Shown here piece after piece: positions 43,348 through 55,094 of a stretch of 64,000 bases of DNA (within the stretch, counting starts at the first letter, position 1; the number at the start of each line of letters is the position of its first letter). A program made the translations under genes and the position numbers. The stretch covers positions 1,403,690 to 1,467,689 of the forward strand of contig NW_004450402.1 of NCBI RefSeq assembly GCF_000321225.1. Reading direction: 5' to 3'. Under the pieces are notes generated by a model. The model searched no databases. It saw only the letters and a program-made list of their open reading frames with translations, and had not been told where the DNA came from. The stretch comes from Odobenus rosmarus divergens (lineage: Eukaryota; Chordata; Mammalia; Carnivora; Odobenidae).

Positions 43348-43845
43348 GACAACTAGCAACCTCAAATACTGTTGATGGGAATATAAACTGTAACAATCAT
43401 CTTGGAAAATGGATTGGTAGTATTTATTAAAGTTGAATATACTCATAACCTCTGACCCATCAAGTCTATGTACACCTGTGTTAACTCAGAAAAAGTTAAA
43501 AAAAAAAAAAAGTTCATAGCAACACTGTCCATGATAGCCAAGGCAATTTAAATCTCAATTATTAGTAAAATGTATATACTAAGTACATAAATAAATTGTG
43601 TCATATTTGTACAGTAAAAGTCAGCATAACAATGAGAATGAGTAAGTTAACACTACATCCAACAATATGGATCAATCTCTCATATGTAACTTGAATGATA
43701 TAAATTAGATACTCAAGGGACAATACAGCACAATTCCATTTTTATAAAATGCAAGCCAAAGTAATCTATGGTATTAAAGGTAAGAATAGGTTACCCCTAG
43801 AACAAAGACTGGAAGGGGGCACAAAGGGGCTTCTGGGGTTTTGCT
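43348..43845 (+). mobile_element. L1 (+) fossil, part 3 (ORF2 end)
   Basis: AATACTGTTGATGGGAATATAAACTG, TCTTGGAAAATGGATTGG, GACCCATCAAGTCTATGTAC, AACACTGTCCATGATAGCC, CAACAATATGGATCAATCTC and CACAATTCCATTTTTATAAAATGC: the end of L1 ORF2 and its 3' region. Confidence 0.77.
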
Positions 43846-43854
43846 CAAAAACTT

Positions 43855-44385
43855 TCAGTAACTTCTCACCTCATTCAGAACTCACTAAACTACAAGACCC
43901 TGCATGAGCTGTCTCCTAACTCCCCGCTCCCTACTATCTCTCTGTCTTCATCTATTGTTCCCCTCACTCACTACTCCAGTTTCCTTGAACATTCCAACCA
44001 TGCTTCTACTTCAAAGCATTTTGTCTTATTGCTGTTATGCCTGGAAAAATCCTTCTCCCAAATTTTGGGATGCCTCGCACTCTCACCCTTTCTCAGGCTT
44101 TGTTCAAATGCAAGCTCATCAGAGAGGACTTACCCAATTACATAAAGTTGTGTTGTCTTTAACCTACCTTATTTTTCACCATGCAGTTATCAATAACTGG
44201 TATGTAATATATTTATTTGTCTAATATCTCTCCTCCTCTATTAGAATGTAAACTCCATGAGCAGGGGCTTTGTTTTTTGTTTTTTGTTTCTTTATTGCTA
44301 TTTCCATGAAATCTAGAACAGTGCCTTACATGTAGTAGCCACTCTTTAATTATTTGTTAAATGAATAAAGAGACCAGAATCCTAG
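43855..44385 (+). mobile_element. L2 3' end
   Basis: ACAAGACCCTGCATGAGCTG, GCATTTTGTCTTATTGCTG, ATGCCTGGAAAAATCCTTC, CATCAGAGAGGACTTACCC, AGAATGTAAACTCCATGAGCAGGGGC, CTAGAACAGTGCCTTACATG and AATTATTTGTTAAATGAATAAA: a well-preserved L2 3' end directly after L1. Confidence 0.83.
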
Positions 44386-44617
44386 TAAGGAGAAGAAGAA
44401 GGATCACAAAAAAACTGAACCAGAATTGATACAGACAGGGACCGGGGAAAATCACACACCATACACAGGCCACCCATTTGGGCTACTGTTACTAACCCAT
44501 TTTCATTATCTTAAGACCAAGAGACATGGATGAGGTAATGCCCACTAGATACAGGTGTAATATCCTACAAGTACATTATGAGAACGATGGAAACAAGTAT
44601 CAATATCAGTACTTACG

Positions 44618-44817
44618 GGGGCGCCTGGGTGGCTCAGTCGTTAAGCGTCTGCCTTCGGCTCAGGTCGTGATCCCAGGGTCCTGGGATCGAGCCCCACATC
44701 GGGCTCCCTGCTCTGTGGGAAGACCGCTTCTCCCTCTCCCACTCCCCCTGCTTGTGTTCCCTCTCTCGCTGTGTCTCTCTCTGTCAAATAAATAAATAAA
44801 ATCTTAAAAAAAAAAAA
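44618..44817 (+). mobile_element. Can-SINE
   Basis: GGCGCCTGGGTGGCTCAGTC, GGGTCCTGGGATCGAGCCCC, CTTGTGTTCCCTCTCTCGC, AAATAAATAAATAAAATCTT tail. Short TSD TACTTACG at 44610-44617, TACTTATG at 44818-44825. Close to the subfamily consensus. Confidence 0.97.
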
Positions 44818-44825
44818 TACTTATG

Positions 44826-45155
44826 AATGGCAGGAGTTTTCCCCATAAGATATAAATTCGAGTGTTGCATCAGGGTAGTCCTAGATTAGAGGGAAAGATA
44901 CCACTCAAGATTCCTGAGTGCTTTTATGTCAACAGAGTTCATTCCCTCTGATAGATGACTAATGTCATAGACATCTTAAAAAAACTAATTTATGTAAACA
45001 GGGCACAATGAAATCAGTTACATAGACTTTCAAGGAGCTTGTAGTGCATCCAAAAAAATTGTTTAATTGATTTTCATAGCCATTAGGGTAAGACTGTTGT
45101 TTGTTCATATCTACTGTGAAGATTATAGCTTTGGTAAATGAACTGATCTACTGAA
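44826..45155. other. Intergenic DNA, nothing recognised
   Basis: No gene or repeat identified. Confidence 0.35.
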
Positions 45156-45169
45156 AGGGGCAGCTTTTA

Positions 45170-45377
45170 TTTTTTGTTTATTTTTTTTTAAGATTTTATT
45201 TATTTATTCAACAGAGAGAGACACAGCGAGAGAGGGAACACAAGCAGGGGGAGTGAGAGAGGAAGAAGCAGGCTCTCCGCCTAGCAGGGAGCCCGATGCG
45301 GGGCTCGATCCCAGGACCCTGGGATCATGACCTGAGCTGAAGGCAGACGCTTAAACACTGAGCCACCCAGGCGCCCC
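45170..45377 (-). mobile_element. Can-SINE
   Basis: TTAAGATTTTATTTATTTATTCAAC, GGGGCTCGATCCCAGGACCC, GAGCCACCCAGGCGCCCC. TSD AGGGGCAGCTTTTA at 45156-45169 and 45378-45391. Confidence 0.97.
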
Positions 45378-45391
45378 AGGGGCAGCTTTTA

Positions 45392-46397
45392 ATCAGTTGC
45401 CACTATATTGGTCACAGATAGAAATGATATGACAAATGGGGTTGCCAATGGACACTTAGTTTATATTTCTTTTTATTCCATGTTTCCACTTGTCTTAGGT
45501 TATTTGACTCAGAGATTTGTCTAATTCATTTAAGCAGCTCATATGCCCATATTAGTAGTCTTCCCTTATGTTTTCCATTATTTGTACTCTGTGTAAATGT
45601 TTTATCTTCTTCACTGTCTCTATGGATTAATGACCATTTAAAACAGTGAGTTGAAATGTGTTTTGTCTTGAGTTTTCAACTCCTAAAAGAATGGTGAACC
45701 CACTGTAAGTCAATATTTAACATGCATACGTCTTATAATAACAAGATTCAATCCAATTTGGTTATTAGTACTTTAGGGTAGCATCTGTCTTCTAATTGCA
45801 TTTTTAATGGTAGTCGGTCAAGCATGTCATCATCTGAGAACTTAAGAGATGGTATAAATAGATATGTAGTAAATGGTACACATCTACATATTAGCTAAGT
45901 ATAAACACCCCTATATAATCAGAAGGATATTGCACTTCAAATCTGACATTCACACTACTTTTCAGGAAATCATAATGCGTATTTAGGTGTGGCACAGAAA
46001 ATTATGCATTTATCTATAATCTACTGCGGACATGTATTTCAAGGAGTGCCTAAGTGCATGTATTTAATATAACCTATATTTAAACATCAAGAAAGATAAC
46101 ATGAAATAAAAGATTCATTTTCTTGCTAACATGTTAAATTCAAATAAACTTACAGATTAATTATTTAACAATATAGCAAATACTTATCACTAGGAAAAAG
46201 CAAGGATGAAGAAGCTCCTATGTAAACTGCAAAGGTAAAAAATATCGATTTGTTTATTTTTCCTGTTCCAAATTACTGAACTTCTAAGGCTATTAATGTA
46301 AAATTATAAATAGATACAACTCAATTTGATCTTTCATTACTGTATCAATTTCAGTTTTAGGCCAGCAATTGCCCAATATAAGAAAACTCGTTTTTAT
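45392..46397. other. Repeat-poor AT-rich intergenic DNA, 1.0 kb
   Basis: No gene or named repeat is recognised and no long frame is present. Confidence 0.4.
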
Positions 46398-46415
46398 AAA
46401 ATTAACACAATATTG

Positions 46416-46596
46416 GGGCACCTGGGTGGCTCAGTCAGTTAAATGTTCAACTCTTGATTTCGGGTCAGGTCATGATCTCTGGGTGGTGGGATCCAGCCCC
46501 ACGACGGCCTCCATGCTCAGCGTGCTGCCTGGTTGAGAATTCTCTCTCTCCCTCTGGCCCTCCCCCCTCAAATAAATAAATTAATTAAATCTTAAA
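46416..46596 (+). mobile_element. Can-SINE (older type)
   Basis: GGGCACCTGGGTGGCTCAGT, ACTCTTGATTTCGGGTCAGG, CCCCTCAAATAAATAAATTA tail. TSD AAAATTAACACAATATTG at 46398-46415 and 46597-46614. Confidence 0.96.
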
Positions 46597-46614
46597 AAAA
46601 TTAACACAATATTG

Positions 46615-47499
46615 TTTTCTCGAAAAGTTCATGTCTTTTCTCAAAACAAACTTATTTCTCATATTACCAACTTCTTTTTATGCTTTATTTACTCATTCAT
46701 TATTTTATTTATTGAGAACCTAATATTCCTCATCTTATTTATTTTTTATGCCTCTCACGGTCCTCATGTTTTTGTGCCATCGTGGCACAAAACGTAGAAA
46801 CTGCCCAAATATCCTTATTTTAAGCCCCCAGCCACAGAAGCATTCCTTGTTTCCAAATTGCTATTTTCTTCCCTTTGCCTCACCTCACTATTGAAGGACC
46901 ATGTTTGCCTTAATGATTCCAGCTGAGGAAATGCAGGCAAACTACTTAGGCTAATATGTACTAAAACAACAATGAATAAACTACTGGACCCCAGTCGTTC
47001 CCTGTGTACCTTCTACTAAAAGCTAATGAAAGTTCATTCAAACACTACAATTCCGTGGGCTTGCCAACAAAAAGATAGTGCAAAAGGCAGGACGTTAAGA
47101 ATCTGAATGGATGCTGTTCTCCAGCACAACACAATCCCACGATATGGGTATGTTCCACCACTTCTGTCATTGTATGAAGGTGGTTCTGGAACCATATACT
47201 CTCTTCTTCGGAGGCCAGGTGTGCTCCTACAACCAGAACAAAGCTCCAGGATAGAGTCTCAGGTTTTAACAATGATTAGCCTTTAGTGGTAGAGTGTAGG
47301 GCTGTGGGCACATGAGAGGGTGGACACAGCATCTGTTCTGTAAAGGAACAGGGGTAGCAGGGATCAAGAACGACCTCATCACTATCTTTTCCCACACTTG
47401 GGTGGGTCTTCACAGGTAGGAAGGACTCACAGTTGCTCTAATGCATCAGCATTATTATTCCATTGACCCATCATCATCTTTACCCAAAAACATATTACT
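46615..47499. other. Intergenic DNA, 0.9 kb
   Basis: No gene is recognised. Short frames at 46612-46797 (+) and 47045-47272 (-) lack domain content. Confidence 0.4.
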
Positions 47500-47640
47500 G
47501 AGTTCTCTGTGCAAATCACTGGGTAGAAGAACATAAAAGAATAGAGAAATAGTATAGGCCTTCTAGGAACTCACTAGTAAGATAAGGGTTAAAAGTAATT
47601 ACAAAAGAATAAATGCATAAATGGCAGCAGGAGATAAGTG
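47500..47640 (-). mobile_element. Possible L2 fragment
   Basis: GGCCTTCTAGGAACTCACTAG followed by TAATTACAAAAGAATAAATGC resembles reverse-complement L2 (GCCCTCATGGAGCTTACATTCTAG then AATAAACAAATAA). Weak. Confidence 0.4.
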
Positions 47641-47654
47641 TACCATGTAGCCTG

Positions 47655-47800
47655 GGTATTATTAATTCCCAGGCATTTTAGCAACAATGAGCCTTAGATA
47701 TTCTTCAGCTGAGGCCCATTATTGAGTCACAGAGAGGTTAAGTGGGTTATCCAATGCTGCATGACTTAAAACTGGCACCAAAACTCCTGATATTGACAAC
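47655..47800 (-). mobile_element. MIR-like SINE
   Basis: ATTATTAATTCCCAGGCATTTTAG, GAGTCACAGAGAGGTTAAGTGG, then CATGACTTAAAACTGGCACC: reverse-complement MIR core (GGCACAGAGAGGTTAAGTGAC). Confidence 0.6.
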
Positions 47801-48610
47801 AAGTGATGAAATTAATTAAAGAAAGTAACTTGGTCAATATAAAGTCAAAACAGGAAAAGAAGTCTCTGTTTCTCTTCAATACCTTCACCATTTTATGTTA
47901 TGATATCCAGAATCAATTGCAGTAGGGGAGTCTGTGTTCATCCTGTGAAAACAACCTCCGATAGAGTCAAAGTGAGCCCCCTTTTTTTTGCTGCTGTCAG
48001 GTTTCATCATGACCAGCAGCAGGAAATCATTAAGGTTTGAACATGCCATGACCCACATTACTGATCAGAACATCCAGTTAGCGTGTGACAAGGTTCTGAA
48101 ACAATCTGCCTCTGCTATTTACTCTTCATTTATTAATTGAGTTGGGGAAATTCACATATAAAGCTAAAAAATTAAATGACTATTTTATTCAGCTTTGAAA
48201 TAAGCAATCTTGCTTACGAGTAATACTATGTTCTTATTTAAAGTAGATACGATAGAAGGAAACAGCCAGTTCTTAGAAAGCTAAAGAGAACAGAGAAGCC
48301 ATGTTGTAAGAATGTCACCAAAATATAAAGAAAGTCATTTTTGTTAGTGCCCATAGAGTAAACCAGAAAAAAAAAAGATACAAAGTAATTTCTCAGGTAA
48401 GTAAATGAAAATTGCATTCACTGTCACAATACTGTTGATTTTGTTGCAATTAAAATCCCCAAGTATATACATCACCTCAGGATCACCAAGGCTACCCTTC
48501 TGAACACCTTAAGAAAGACACACACACACACACACAAATTAGACACATAAGAATGGTATTTATCTCCTCCAAAGGACAACAGGAACCAAACAGATCTTTG
48601 TTCATTAAGA
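47801..48610. other. Intergenic DNA, 0.8 kb
   Basis: Contains a CA run at 48518-48536. No gene is recognised. Confidence 0.4.
48518..48536. repeat. (CA)n microsatellite
   Basis: ACACACACACACACACACA following GAAAG. Confidence 0.85.
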
Positions 48611-48623
48611 AATGTTCAAAGCT

Positions 48624-48822
48624 TGGGGCGCCTGGGTGGCTCAGTCGTTAAGCATCTGCCTTCGGCTCAGGTCATGGTCCCAGGATCCTGGGATCGAGCC
48701 CCGCATCGGGCTCCCTGCTCCGCAGGAAGCCTGCTTCTCCCTCTCCCACTCGCCCCGCTTGTGTTCCCTCTCTCACTCTCTCTCTCTCTGTTAAATAAAT
48801 AAATAAAAATCTTAAAAAAAAA
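48624..48822 (+). mobile_element. Can-SINE
   Basis: GGGGCGCCTGGGTGGCTCAG, GGATCCTGGGATCGAGCCCC, GCTTGTGTTCCCTCTCTCAC, AAATAAATAAATAAAAATCTT tail. TSD AATGTTCAAAGCT at 48611-48623 and 48823-48835. Confidence 0.97.
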
Positions 48823-48835
48823 AATGTTCAAAGCT

Positions 48836-50927
48836 CATACATTATCAACATGGATAGCAGTGGCAGGCAGATGTTAGAGAGATGAATGGAGAACGAAATC
48901 ACAAAACACCCAGAAAAATATGAGGTAGTAAGAGTATGAGGTGATAAAAACTATCCAGCATGCTTTCCTAAAGGGTAAATCTTTTCAGGAAGTGCTGTGG
49001 AAATTTTAAAAGATAATATAAGTCCAATAAAGTGGATTACTAGGTACTAGCAAACTCCAAATGTATTTGAAATTTGTGCCACCTAGTCTTCCCAACTACA
49101 GAATCCCAGTGGAGATGGGGGCTGCTGGGAATGAGCTGGAGGGTGTTGAGGACATCTAATTCGTAATAAGTAACAAAATACCTTATTGAGAAGAATTTGT
49201 ATTCCATTAATTTACCCAAGTACTTGGTTTATTGCTAGTAGTAAATACATATTTCTTGCAGAAAATGAGAAAGAATGGAGAAAATCTGCTTTCCAGACAC
49301 AGAATCTAAACTAATGAGATAGTCAAGAAAAGACTGTAATGAATTTAGGAATAAGGAAGAACTGATCCACTAATACATAAAACTCCCTATTAGGATCATG
49401 AATGTTTAGAAGAGAAATTTGCTTGGGCAAGGGTTGGAAACAGGAGTATCCATCCAAATTTAGAATTATGTAAGCATCAAGATGAACAAAATCAAGCTTT
49501 TCTTTTGTAAGGCACAATGGGGAAATTATGACTTTTGCTTGGGAATATCCTTTTTTAATTATGCAAAAAAAATTATATACTGTGAAATTCAAGCAGTCTC
49601 ACAAAGCTTTAGCTACATCTCAATTAAATAGCATAGGGAACTGTATAAGGAAGCCAGACAGAAATGAAAACAAGTATGGGAGCAACTTTGATCAAGTTAA
49701 GATTTTTTCCCAAAGTGGACTTCAAAAAAATAAAGAAATGGAAAAAATACTTCCTGTCTTTTACTGTTTTGTCCACTTAACTTGAACCTTATGCCCAGCT
49801 CATTAATTATGTAAGAACCTCATTATTTGGGTGAAATATCGTAGCTATGATTCTTGTCTGCCCAGCACATTTCTCATCTTCCTATAACCGGAAACAATAG
49901 GTTTTTCTTTTTTTAGGAGCCATTTCAAGTCCATATAAATAAATAATGGTACCTTCTACTCTCCCAGCCAAAGTAGAGGCATATGGCATACATATCCTAG
50001 CCTCCTGCCCAGGAAGAAGCACATGGCCTAAACAAGGTCTATAAGAGTCAGGAATTTTTCAGAATTAACCTGACACAAAGGGTCCTCAATCAACATGTGT
50101 TAAATGAATGTCAGGCAACTGAATGCATAAACTAGTGGGATTAAGTTAGACCTGTTTCTTTCCTTTAGAATCATGATGCTGGGAGAATATAATCCTGTCC
50201 TGCTCAGTCTTTGTTAATTTATTACAGGAAGCTCACCAATCAGTAGATGATAATGATTCTGAGATTAAAGGAAAGCAGAGACAAACATAACTAAGAGATA
50301 AGTAAAGAGAGAATCTTCGTGAAACCCTTCTGGAACTTCTAGTTTTGTGACTAATAAATTTTCTTTTTGCTGAAGCCTCTTCAAGTTTCTACCATTTGTC
50401 CAAGGAAGCTCATGACAAATACAATAATCTTTGGGAACACTTTAAAAGACCCCCAGAGTACCTAGCAGAAATTGGGGTGATCAAACAAGTAATCACTACA
50501 GATTTAAATAAAATGTATTTCCTTATAGATGTACATAAAATTCAAAATTGTCATTGGAATAAGCAGAAAAATTTTGCTCACAGCGCACTTTGAATACCCA
50601 GTTGCTCTCACATTAAGCCTAATAATATTACTTTAGGAAAAAAATAGATAATATTAAGTTCATATATAGCACATATCCTGCATAATATAGAAGGTTCTAA
50701 AAGGCTAGATGTTTACTATTCCATTTTCATGATTTAAGACTTTCATACAGTATTAGAAACATTTACAATTTATTAGCAACTCCCTCTTTCATTTCCTTTT
50801 TCCTTACTGCTTTGGAAGACTATTTTAAATTTACCATTAACTGATGACTTTCACCTATGGACATTAAGTTTCAGAATCATAAGTTCAGATTCCCATAAGG
50901 CCACAAAAAAGACTACTCTAGTGAGCT
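48836..50927. other. Repeat-poor intergenic DNA, 2.1 kb
   Basis: No gene is recognised. Frames at 49323-49592 (-), 49528-49785 (+) and 50396-50593 (+) are open but carry no familiar domain. The 50210-50390 part has an LTR-like 3' look (ACTAATAAATTTTCTTTTTGC), not enough to assign. Confidence 0.4.
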
Positions 50928-50941
50928 AAAGAGTGTCTTAA

Positions 50942-51046
50942 GGGGCGCCTGGCTAGCTCAGTTGGTAGAGCATGTGACTCTTGATCTCGGGGTTGTAAGT
51001 TCAAGTCCCATGTTAGGTGTAGAGATTACTTAAAAATAAAATGTTA
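50942..51046 (+). mobile_element. Short tRNA-like Can-SINE variant
   Basis: GGGGCGCCTGGCTAGCTCAG, TTGGTAGAGCATGTGACTC (A-box region), GGTTGTAAGTTCAAGTCCC (B-box region), GTAGAGATTACTTAAAAATA. Its tail is interrupted by the next SINE. The outer target duplication (AAAGAGTGTCTTAA before, AAAGAGTGCCTTGA after the second SINE) brackets both. Confidence 0.92.
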
Positions 51047-51270
51047 GGGGTGCCTGGGTGGCTCAGTTGGTTAAGCGTCTGCCTTCGGCTCAGGTCATGA
51101 TCCCAGAGCCCCAGGATCAAGTCCCACATTGGGCTCCCTGCTCAGCAGGGTTTCTGCTTCTCCCTCTGCCCTCCACCCTGCTCATGCTCTCTCTCTCACT
51201 CTCATTCTCTCTCAAATAAATAAATAAAATCTTTAAAATAAATGAATAAATAAAATAAAATCTTAAAAAA
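51047..51270 (+). mobile_element. Can-SINE nested in tail of preceding SINE
   Basis: GGGGTGCCTGGGTGGCTCAG, AGAGCCCCAGGATCAAGTCC, AAATAAATAAATAAAATCTTT, followed by a second A-rich tail (TAAATGAATAAATAAAATAA, ATCTTAAAAAA) belonging to the older short SINE. Confidence 0.93.
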
Positions 51271-51378
51271 AAAGAGTGCCTTGAACTGTAATTCTAGTGA
51301 AGCTAATTCCTCCCATCAGCCTTTGAGAATCAAGCCACAACTGTAAATTATTCCTCAAAGTATAGAAGATGAATAAGA

Positions 51379-51398
51379 AGAAAAAAAAAAAAAAAAAC
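51379..51398. repeat. Poly-A run
   Basis: About 19 A after GAATAAGAAG. No insert body is recognised. Confidence 0.7.
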
Positions 51399-51414
51399 AA
51401 CCTCAACTGTAATT

Positions 51415-52060
51415 CAACATTCACCTGATAAATATTTATGGAGTATTCACCAGGACAGAGGTATTGTTCCAGGTGCTGGAGGTAAAACCATGAAGAAGGC
51501 AGAAAGAACTGTGATATTATTATAACCCTGATATTATCATTGGAGACAGAGATAATCAAGTAAATAAATGAATGAGATAATTTCAGATAGAGATAACAAA
51601 ACAGGCATAAAATTCAAAAGGTACTGCATTCAAAAATGGCCAGGTTTGGGAAATCCACTCAAGGGAGGTGATGCTTTAACTGAGATCTGAATGAAAGTTA
51701 CCAGACATATGAAAACCTGTGAGACCAGCATTCTAAGCAGAAGGAACCGATGTGCAAATGCTCTGAAGATTTGAAGTTCAAGAAAAGTAGATGGATACCT
51801 ACCATGGCTGGAGTGTGGGGAGCAAGAGAGAGTGTGACAAGTGATGAAGTCAGAGAGCTCTGTGGGCAAGGCTAAGTTCGAGAAGCCATTAAAAAGCTTC
51901 AGACAGGGGAATGACACCATCTAACTTCCCTTTCAGAAAGATCACTGGCTCTGGTGGCAGGATGAACTATAGGTCTCAAGATCAGAATTGCAGACATCTG
52001 TAGGAAGCTATTATCATAGCCCAGAGAACGCATGACGGTGGCTTGGGCTAAGGGGTTGAA
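51415..52060 (-). mobile_element. L2 (-) fossil
   Basis: ATAAATATTTATGGAGTATTC, GGTATTGTTCCAGGTGCTGG, TAACTGAGATCTGAATGAAAG, GCAGAAGGAACCGATGTGC, AATGACACCATCTAACTTCC and GAGAACGCATGACGGTGGCTTGGGC match reverse-complement L2 from its 3' terminus inward. Confidence 0.77.
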
Positions 52061-52499
52061 ACGAAGAGAAGTGGAATAATAGCACAGGATCCTTTTGGAA
52101 GAAGAGACGAGGATTTATAAGAAGTGGGTGAAGGAAAAGAAGAATCAAGGAACCTCATAACTACATCTGATAATGAAACAAAGAATGTGACTCTAGTTAA
52201 CATGGTGAGATCTCAAAGTTAAATTGTTAAATTTACTCTCATTTTTAGGATACTTAATTCATAAAGTAGAAATGACTAAGCCAACCAAAATAATTAAGAA
52301 TGTGATTTATAATATGATCAAATTTCCTTTGTTAGAAAAATAACCACTTTTAAAAGAGGTACATTATTAGGGTGAAGATGACAATGGGAGTTTGAATATT
52401 TCAGGTCTTTAAATTGACAACCTTATCCAACCTTATACAGAAATCCCCTTATGAACTCCTTTAGACCTTCTCTCTGTATCACTTAATATAATCTTTAAT
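52061..52499. other. Intergenic DNA
   Basis: No gene or repeat recognised. Confidence 0.35.
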
Positions 52500-52513
52500 T
52501 CTTACCTCTCATG

Positions 52514-52690
52514 TTTTTTAAGATTTTATTTATTTATTCATGAGAGTCAGAGAGAGAGAGAGAGAGAGGCAGAGGGAGAAGCAGGCTTCCCACTGAGCAG
52601 GGAGCCCGATGCGGGACTCGATCCCAGGACCCTGGGATCATGACCCGAGCCGAAGGCAGACGCTTAACCATCTGAGCCACCCAGGCGCCC
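52514..52690 (-). mobile_element. Can-SINE
   Basis: TTTTTTAAGATTTTATTTATTTATTC, (GA)n run, GGGACTCGATCCCAGGACCC, CTGAGCCACCCAGGCGCCC. TSD TCTTACCTCTCAT before, TCTTACTTCTCAT at 52691-52703. Confidence 0.96.
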
Positions 52691-52703
52691 TCTTACTTCT
52701 CAT

Positions 52704-53569
52704 TTTTGAGTACAGGTTTTATACCTTCTCAAATTGTAAGCTTATGCTTCTTTCTACCCTCCCCATCATTTAACACACTTTACCCCTCACCATAACAGCT
52801 CAATAAACATTTTTCAGTATATACATCACTTCCTCTCAAAGAACTGCCTCCCCCATTCTTCCTTTTTTCCTAGGTTACCATTCTTCCAGTACAATTAAGC
52901 TGGGGCTCCTCCATAAGCCTCCTCTGCTGCATCTTCCAGCCCTTACAGAGCGTTCCATTCTCATAACTTCCATATCTGTTCTTCACTCTTCTCTTACCAC
53001 TGTAGTTGCTGGGTCACACTGGCAAGGAAATCAGTCCCTCCATCATTAATGGGACTTCATGTCCCATTTTGTAACAGTGAACGTCTCAACTAACAGAGAA
53101 TCTCGATGCTGCACTCCCCTGGGCAAAACTGAAATCCCTTTGTAGATTTTTAATATTTTACTCTCCTGAACAAAACTATAGCCCTTTAAGAGATCCTTAA
53201 TGTCTCACTAGACAACAGTTGTGACCAGTATGGTATTTCAAGTACTGTATTTCAAATCCAGAGTTTCAATGGTATTCCTTTCAAATAGCCTAAAGCTCAC
53301 TAAGTAATGATAGAATCCACTTTCCCTCTGCTACTGACCGTTCATCACATCTCATCTCCCCTACCGAAGAGCATGAAAAAACTCCTTTCCTGCAGACCAC
53401 AAGACAAATATGAAAGAAGACCTTTCATACTCAAGTGTAAAAGGAAGACTAATTTTGATGCATTTAAGAAATAGGGTATGGAGTTCCCCAAAGCTGGGCT
53501 GGTGTATATCCTCCTTCCTTCTTGCAATAAATTGTTATCAACAGAAAAATCTTTTTAAATTTTGAGGCT
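52704..53569. other. Intergenic DNA, 0.9 kb
   Basis: The first 110 bp (ending AACAGCTCAATAAACATTTTTCAG) may be another L2 3' end. The rest is unassigned and no gene is seen. Confidence 0.4.
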
Positions 53570-53715
53570 GTAGTTTTTCTCACAATATCTCATCTTCCCT
53601 ACTAAACGCTAAGCTCCTAGACCAGTGTTAATAACCATCACAAAGTATTCCAAAAATATTTGTTTAATAAATTACTGCATACACTTAATTAACAAACAAA
53701 TCAATGAATGAATAA
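53570..53715 (+). mobile_element. L2-like 3' end
   Basis: CTAAACGCTAAGCTCCTAGACC and CAAAAATATTTGTTTAATAAATT, then GAATGAATAAATGAATAG, fit the L2 terminus. Confidence 0.5.
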
Positions 53716-54342
53716 ATGAATAGCTGCTTTGATGAGTAAGATTGGACTTCCAGGGCGGTCTCACTTGGGCCAATTTTTTTTTAAACTTTCAATCCAGTCA
53801 GATTTGCATTAGAAAGTCTCCTTTGTGCAAACACTCCAGGGCAACTGTGCAAAGTCACTTTGAAAGTAAATGCCATCAAATATTAATAAGATAAGCCAAG
53901 GGAAATAAGCTTGTAGTTTATCCCAGATAAAAAGCATTTTTTTTCCCTGAAGTATGAATACATACAGGAATTTAAAGCTCCCCTCTAGACACCAGACAGA
54001 GGCATGTGGGTGGCAAAGCTAACTAGGAACAGCAGAGTGAGCGGAGCATATTGGCAAAATTAAAAGGGTGGAAAACCCCTGAAACGGTGAACAAGGACCT
54101 TAGAAAATGCTGTTATTTTTCCCATTAGATTTTCTTCCCAGAACATATTTATATCTAATCTAAGGGAGAAATAAATTTAAAGTTGTATTTTAGCAATTCT
54201 ACAACCACACTATCGTTTTCTAAAATAACTAAAGCAGTTCAGATCTCTAGGGTCTTGAAAGGCTTCACAGAATCCCTCCAAACAAGAAACATAAAGGACG
54301 TTAGGCTCACAGCGCAACAGCAAGCCTGGCTGGGAACGGAAG
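53716..54342. other. Intergenic DNA
   Basis: No gene or repeat recognised. Confidence 0.35.
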
Positions 54343-54356
54343 AAAAAAGGTTCCAC

Positions 54357-54559
54357 GGGGCGCCTGGGTGGCTCAGTTGGTTGAGCGACTGCCTTCGGCT
54401 CAGGTCATGATCCTGGAGTCCCGGAATCGAGTCCCGCATCGGGCTCCCTGCTTGGCGGGGAGTCTACGTCTCCCTCTGACCCTCCCCCCTCTCATGTGCT
54501 CTCTCTCTCTCTCTCATTCTCACTCTCTCAAAATAAATAAATAAATCTTTAAAAAAAAA
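54357..54559 (+). mobile_element. Can-SINE
   Basis: GGGGCGCCTGGGTGGCTCAG, GGAGTCCCGGAATCGAGTCC, GACCCTCCCCCCTCTCATG, AAATAAATAAATAAATCTTT tail. TSD AAAAAGGTTCCAC before it and at 54561-54573. Confidence 0.97.
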
Positions 54560-54789
54560 AAAAAAGGTTCCACAAGATCCCCACCCAAATGACAGTTTTC
54601 CAATGAATCGTGAAATGTATTGTATTGAATCAAGTAACTAAATATTGAAACAAGAGCCAATCTGTCATTCAACGAGAGCCATCTGTCCGCGATGCTCCCC
54701 ACAACATCTTCCTGGGAGGCCCGGGAGAGCCATCCCCGGTTCTAGGGCTGCTCTACTCATGGACTACAGATGGTAGGCAGAAGCGCATT

Positions 54790-54960
54790 GGATGAAGCGT
54801 CCAAAGACCTGAATTCTCATTCTAACTCTGCAACTCACGAGCCAGTTGACTTCAGTCAAACCGTTCACTTCTCCAGGCCTTACTTTATCTAGAGTAAAAA
54901 TAACATGGATACCCATCTCCTGAGACCTAAGGTAGAAGCACCAAAAGCTACCGTCTAGAC
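54790..54960 (+). mobile_element. MIR SINE
   Basis: GACCTGAATTCTCATTCTAACTCTGCAAC, CACGAGCCAGTTGACTTCAG, TTCACTTCTCCAGGCCTTAC, TATCTAGAGTAAAAATAAC follow the MIR order. Confidence 0.66.
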
Positions 54961-55030
54961 AGTGTGTTGCAACAGGCCCCCTGCCACCCAAACCTCTCTT
55001 CCACATGCTTACACAAATGTTGATGTTAAG

Positions 55031-55082
55031 TCCAAAATAAATAAATAAATAAATAAACAAACAAACAAACAAACAAACAAAC
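55031..55082. repeat. (AAAT)n(AAAC)n compound microsatellite
   Basis: Five AAAT units pass into six AAAC units. It directly precedes the CpG island. On the - strand it would be translated as repeated Val/Cys/Leu/Phe in a spurious long frame. Confidence 0.93.
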
Positions 55083-55094
55083 TTACATGTAAAG

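Noticed and set aside
50942..51020. A functional tRNA gene (A- and B-box-like sequences)
   Set aside because: The tRNA-like part belongs to a SINE. It is flanked by a target duplication and an A-rich tail, and the cloverleaf is not maintained.
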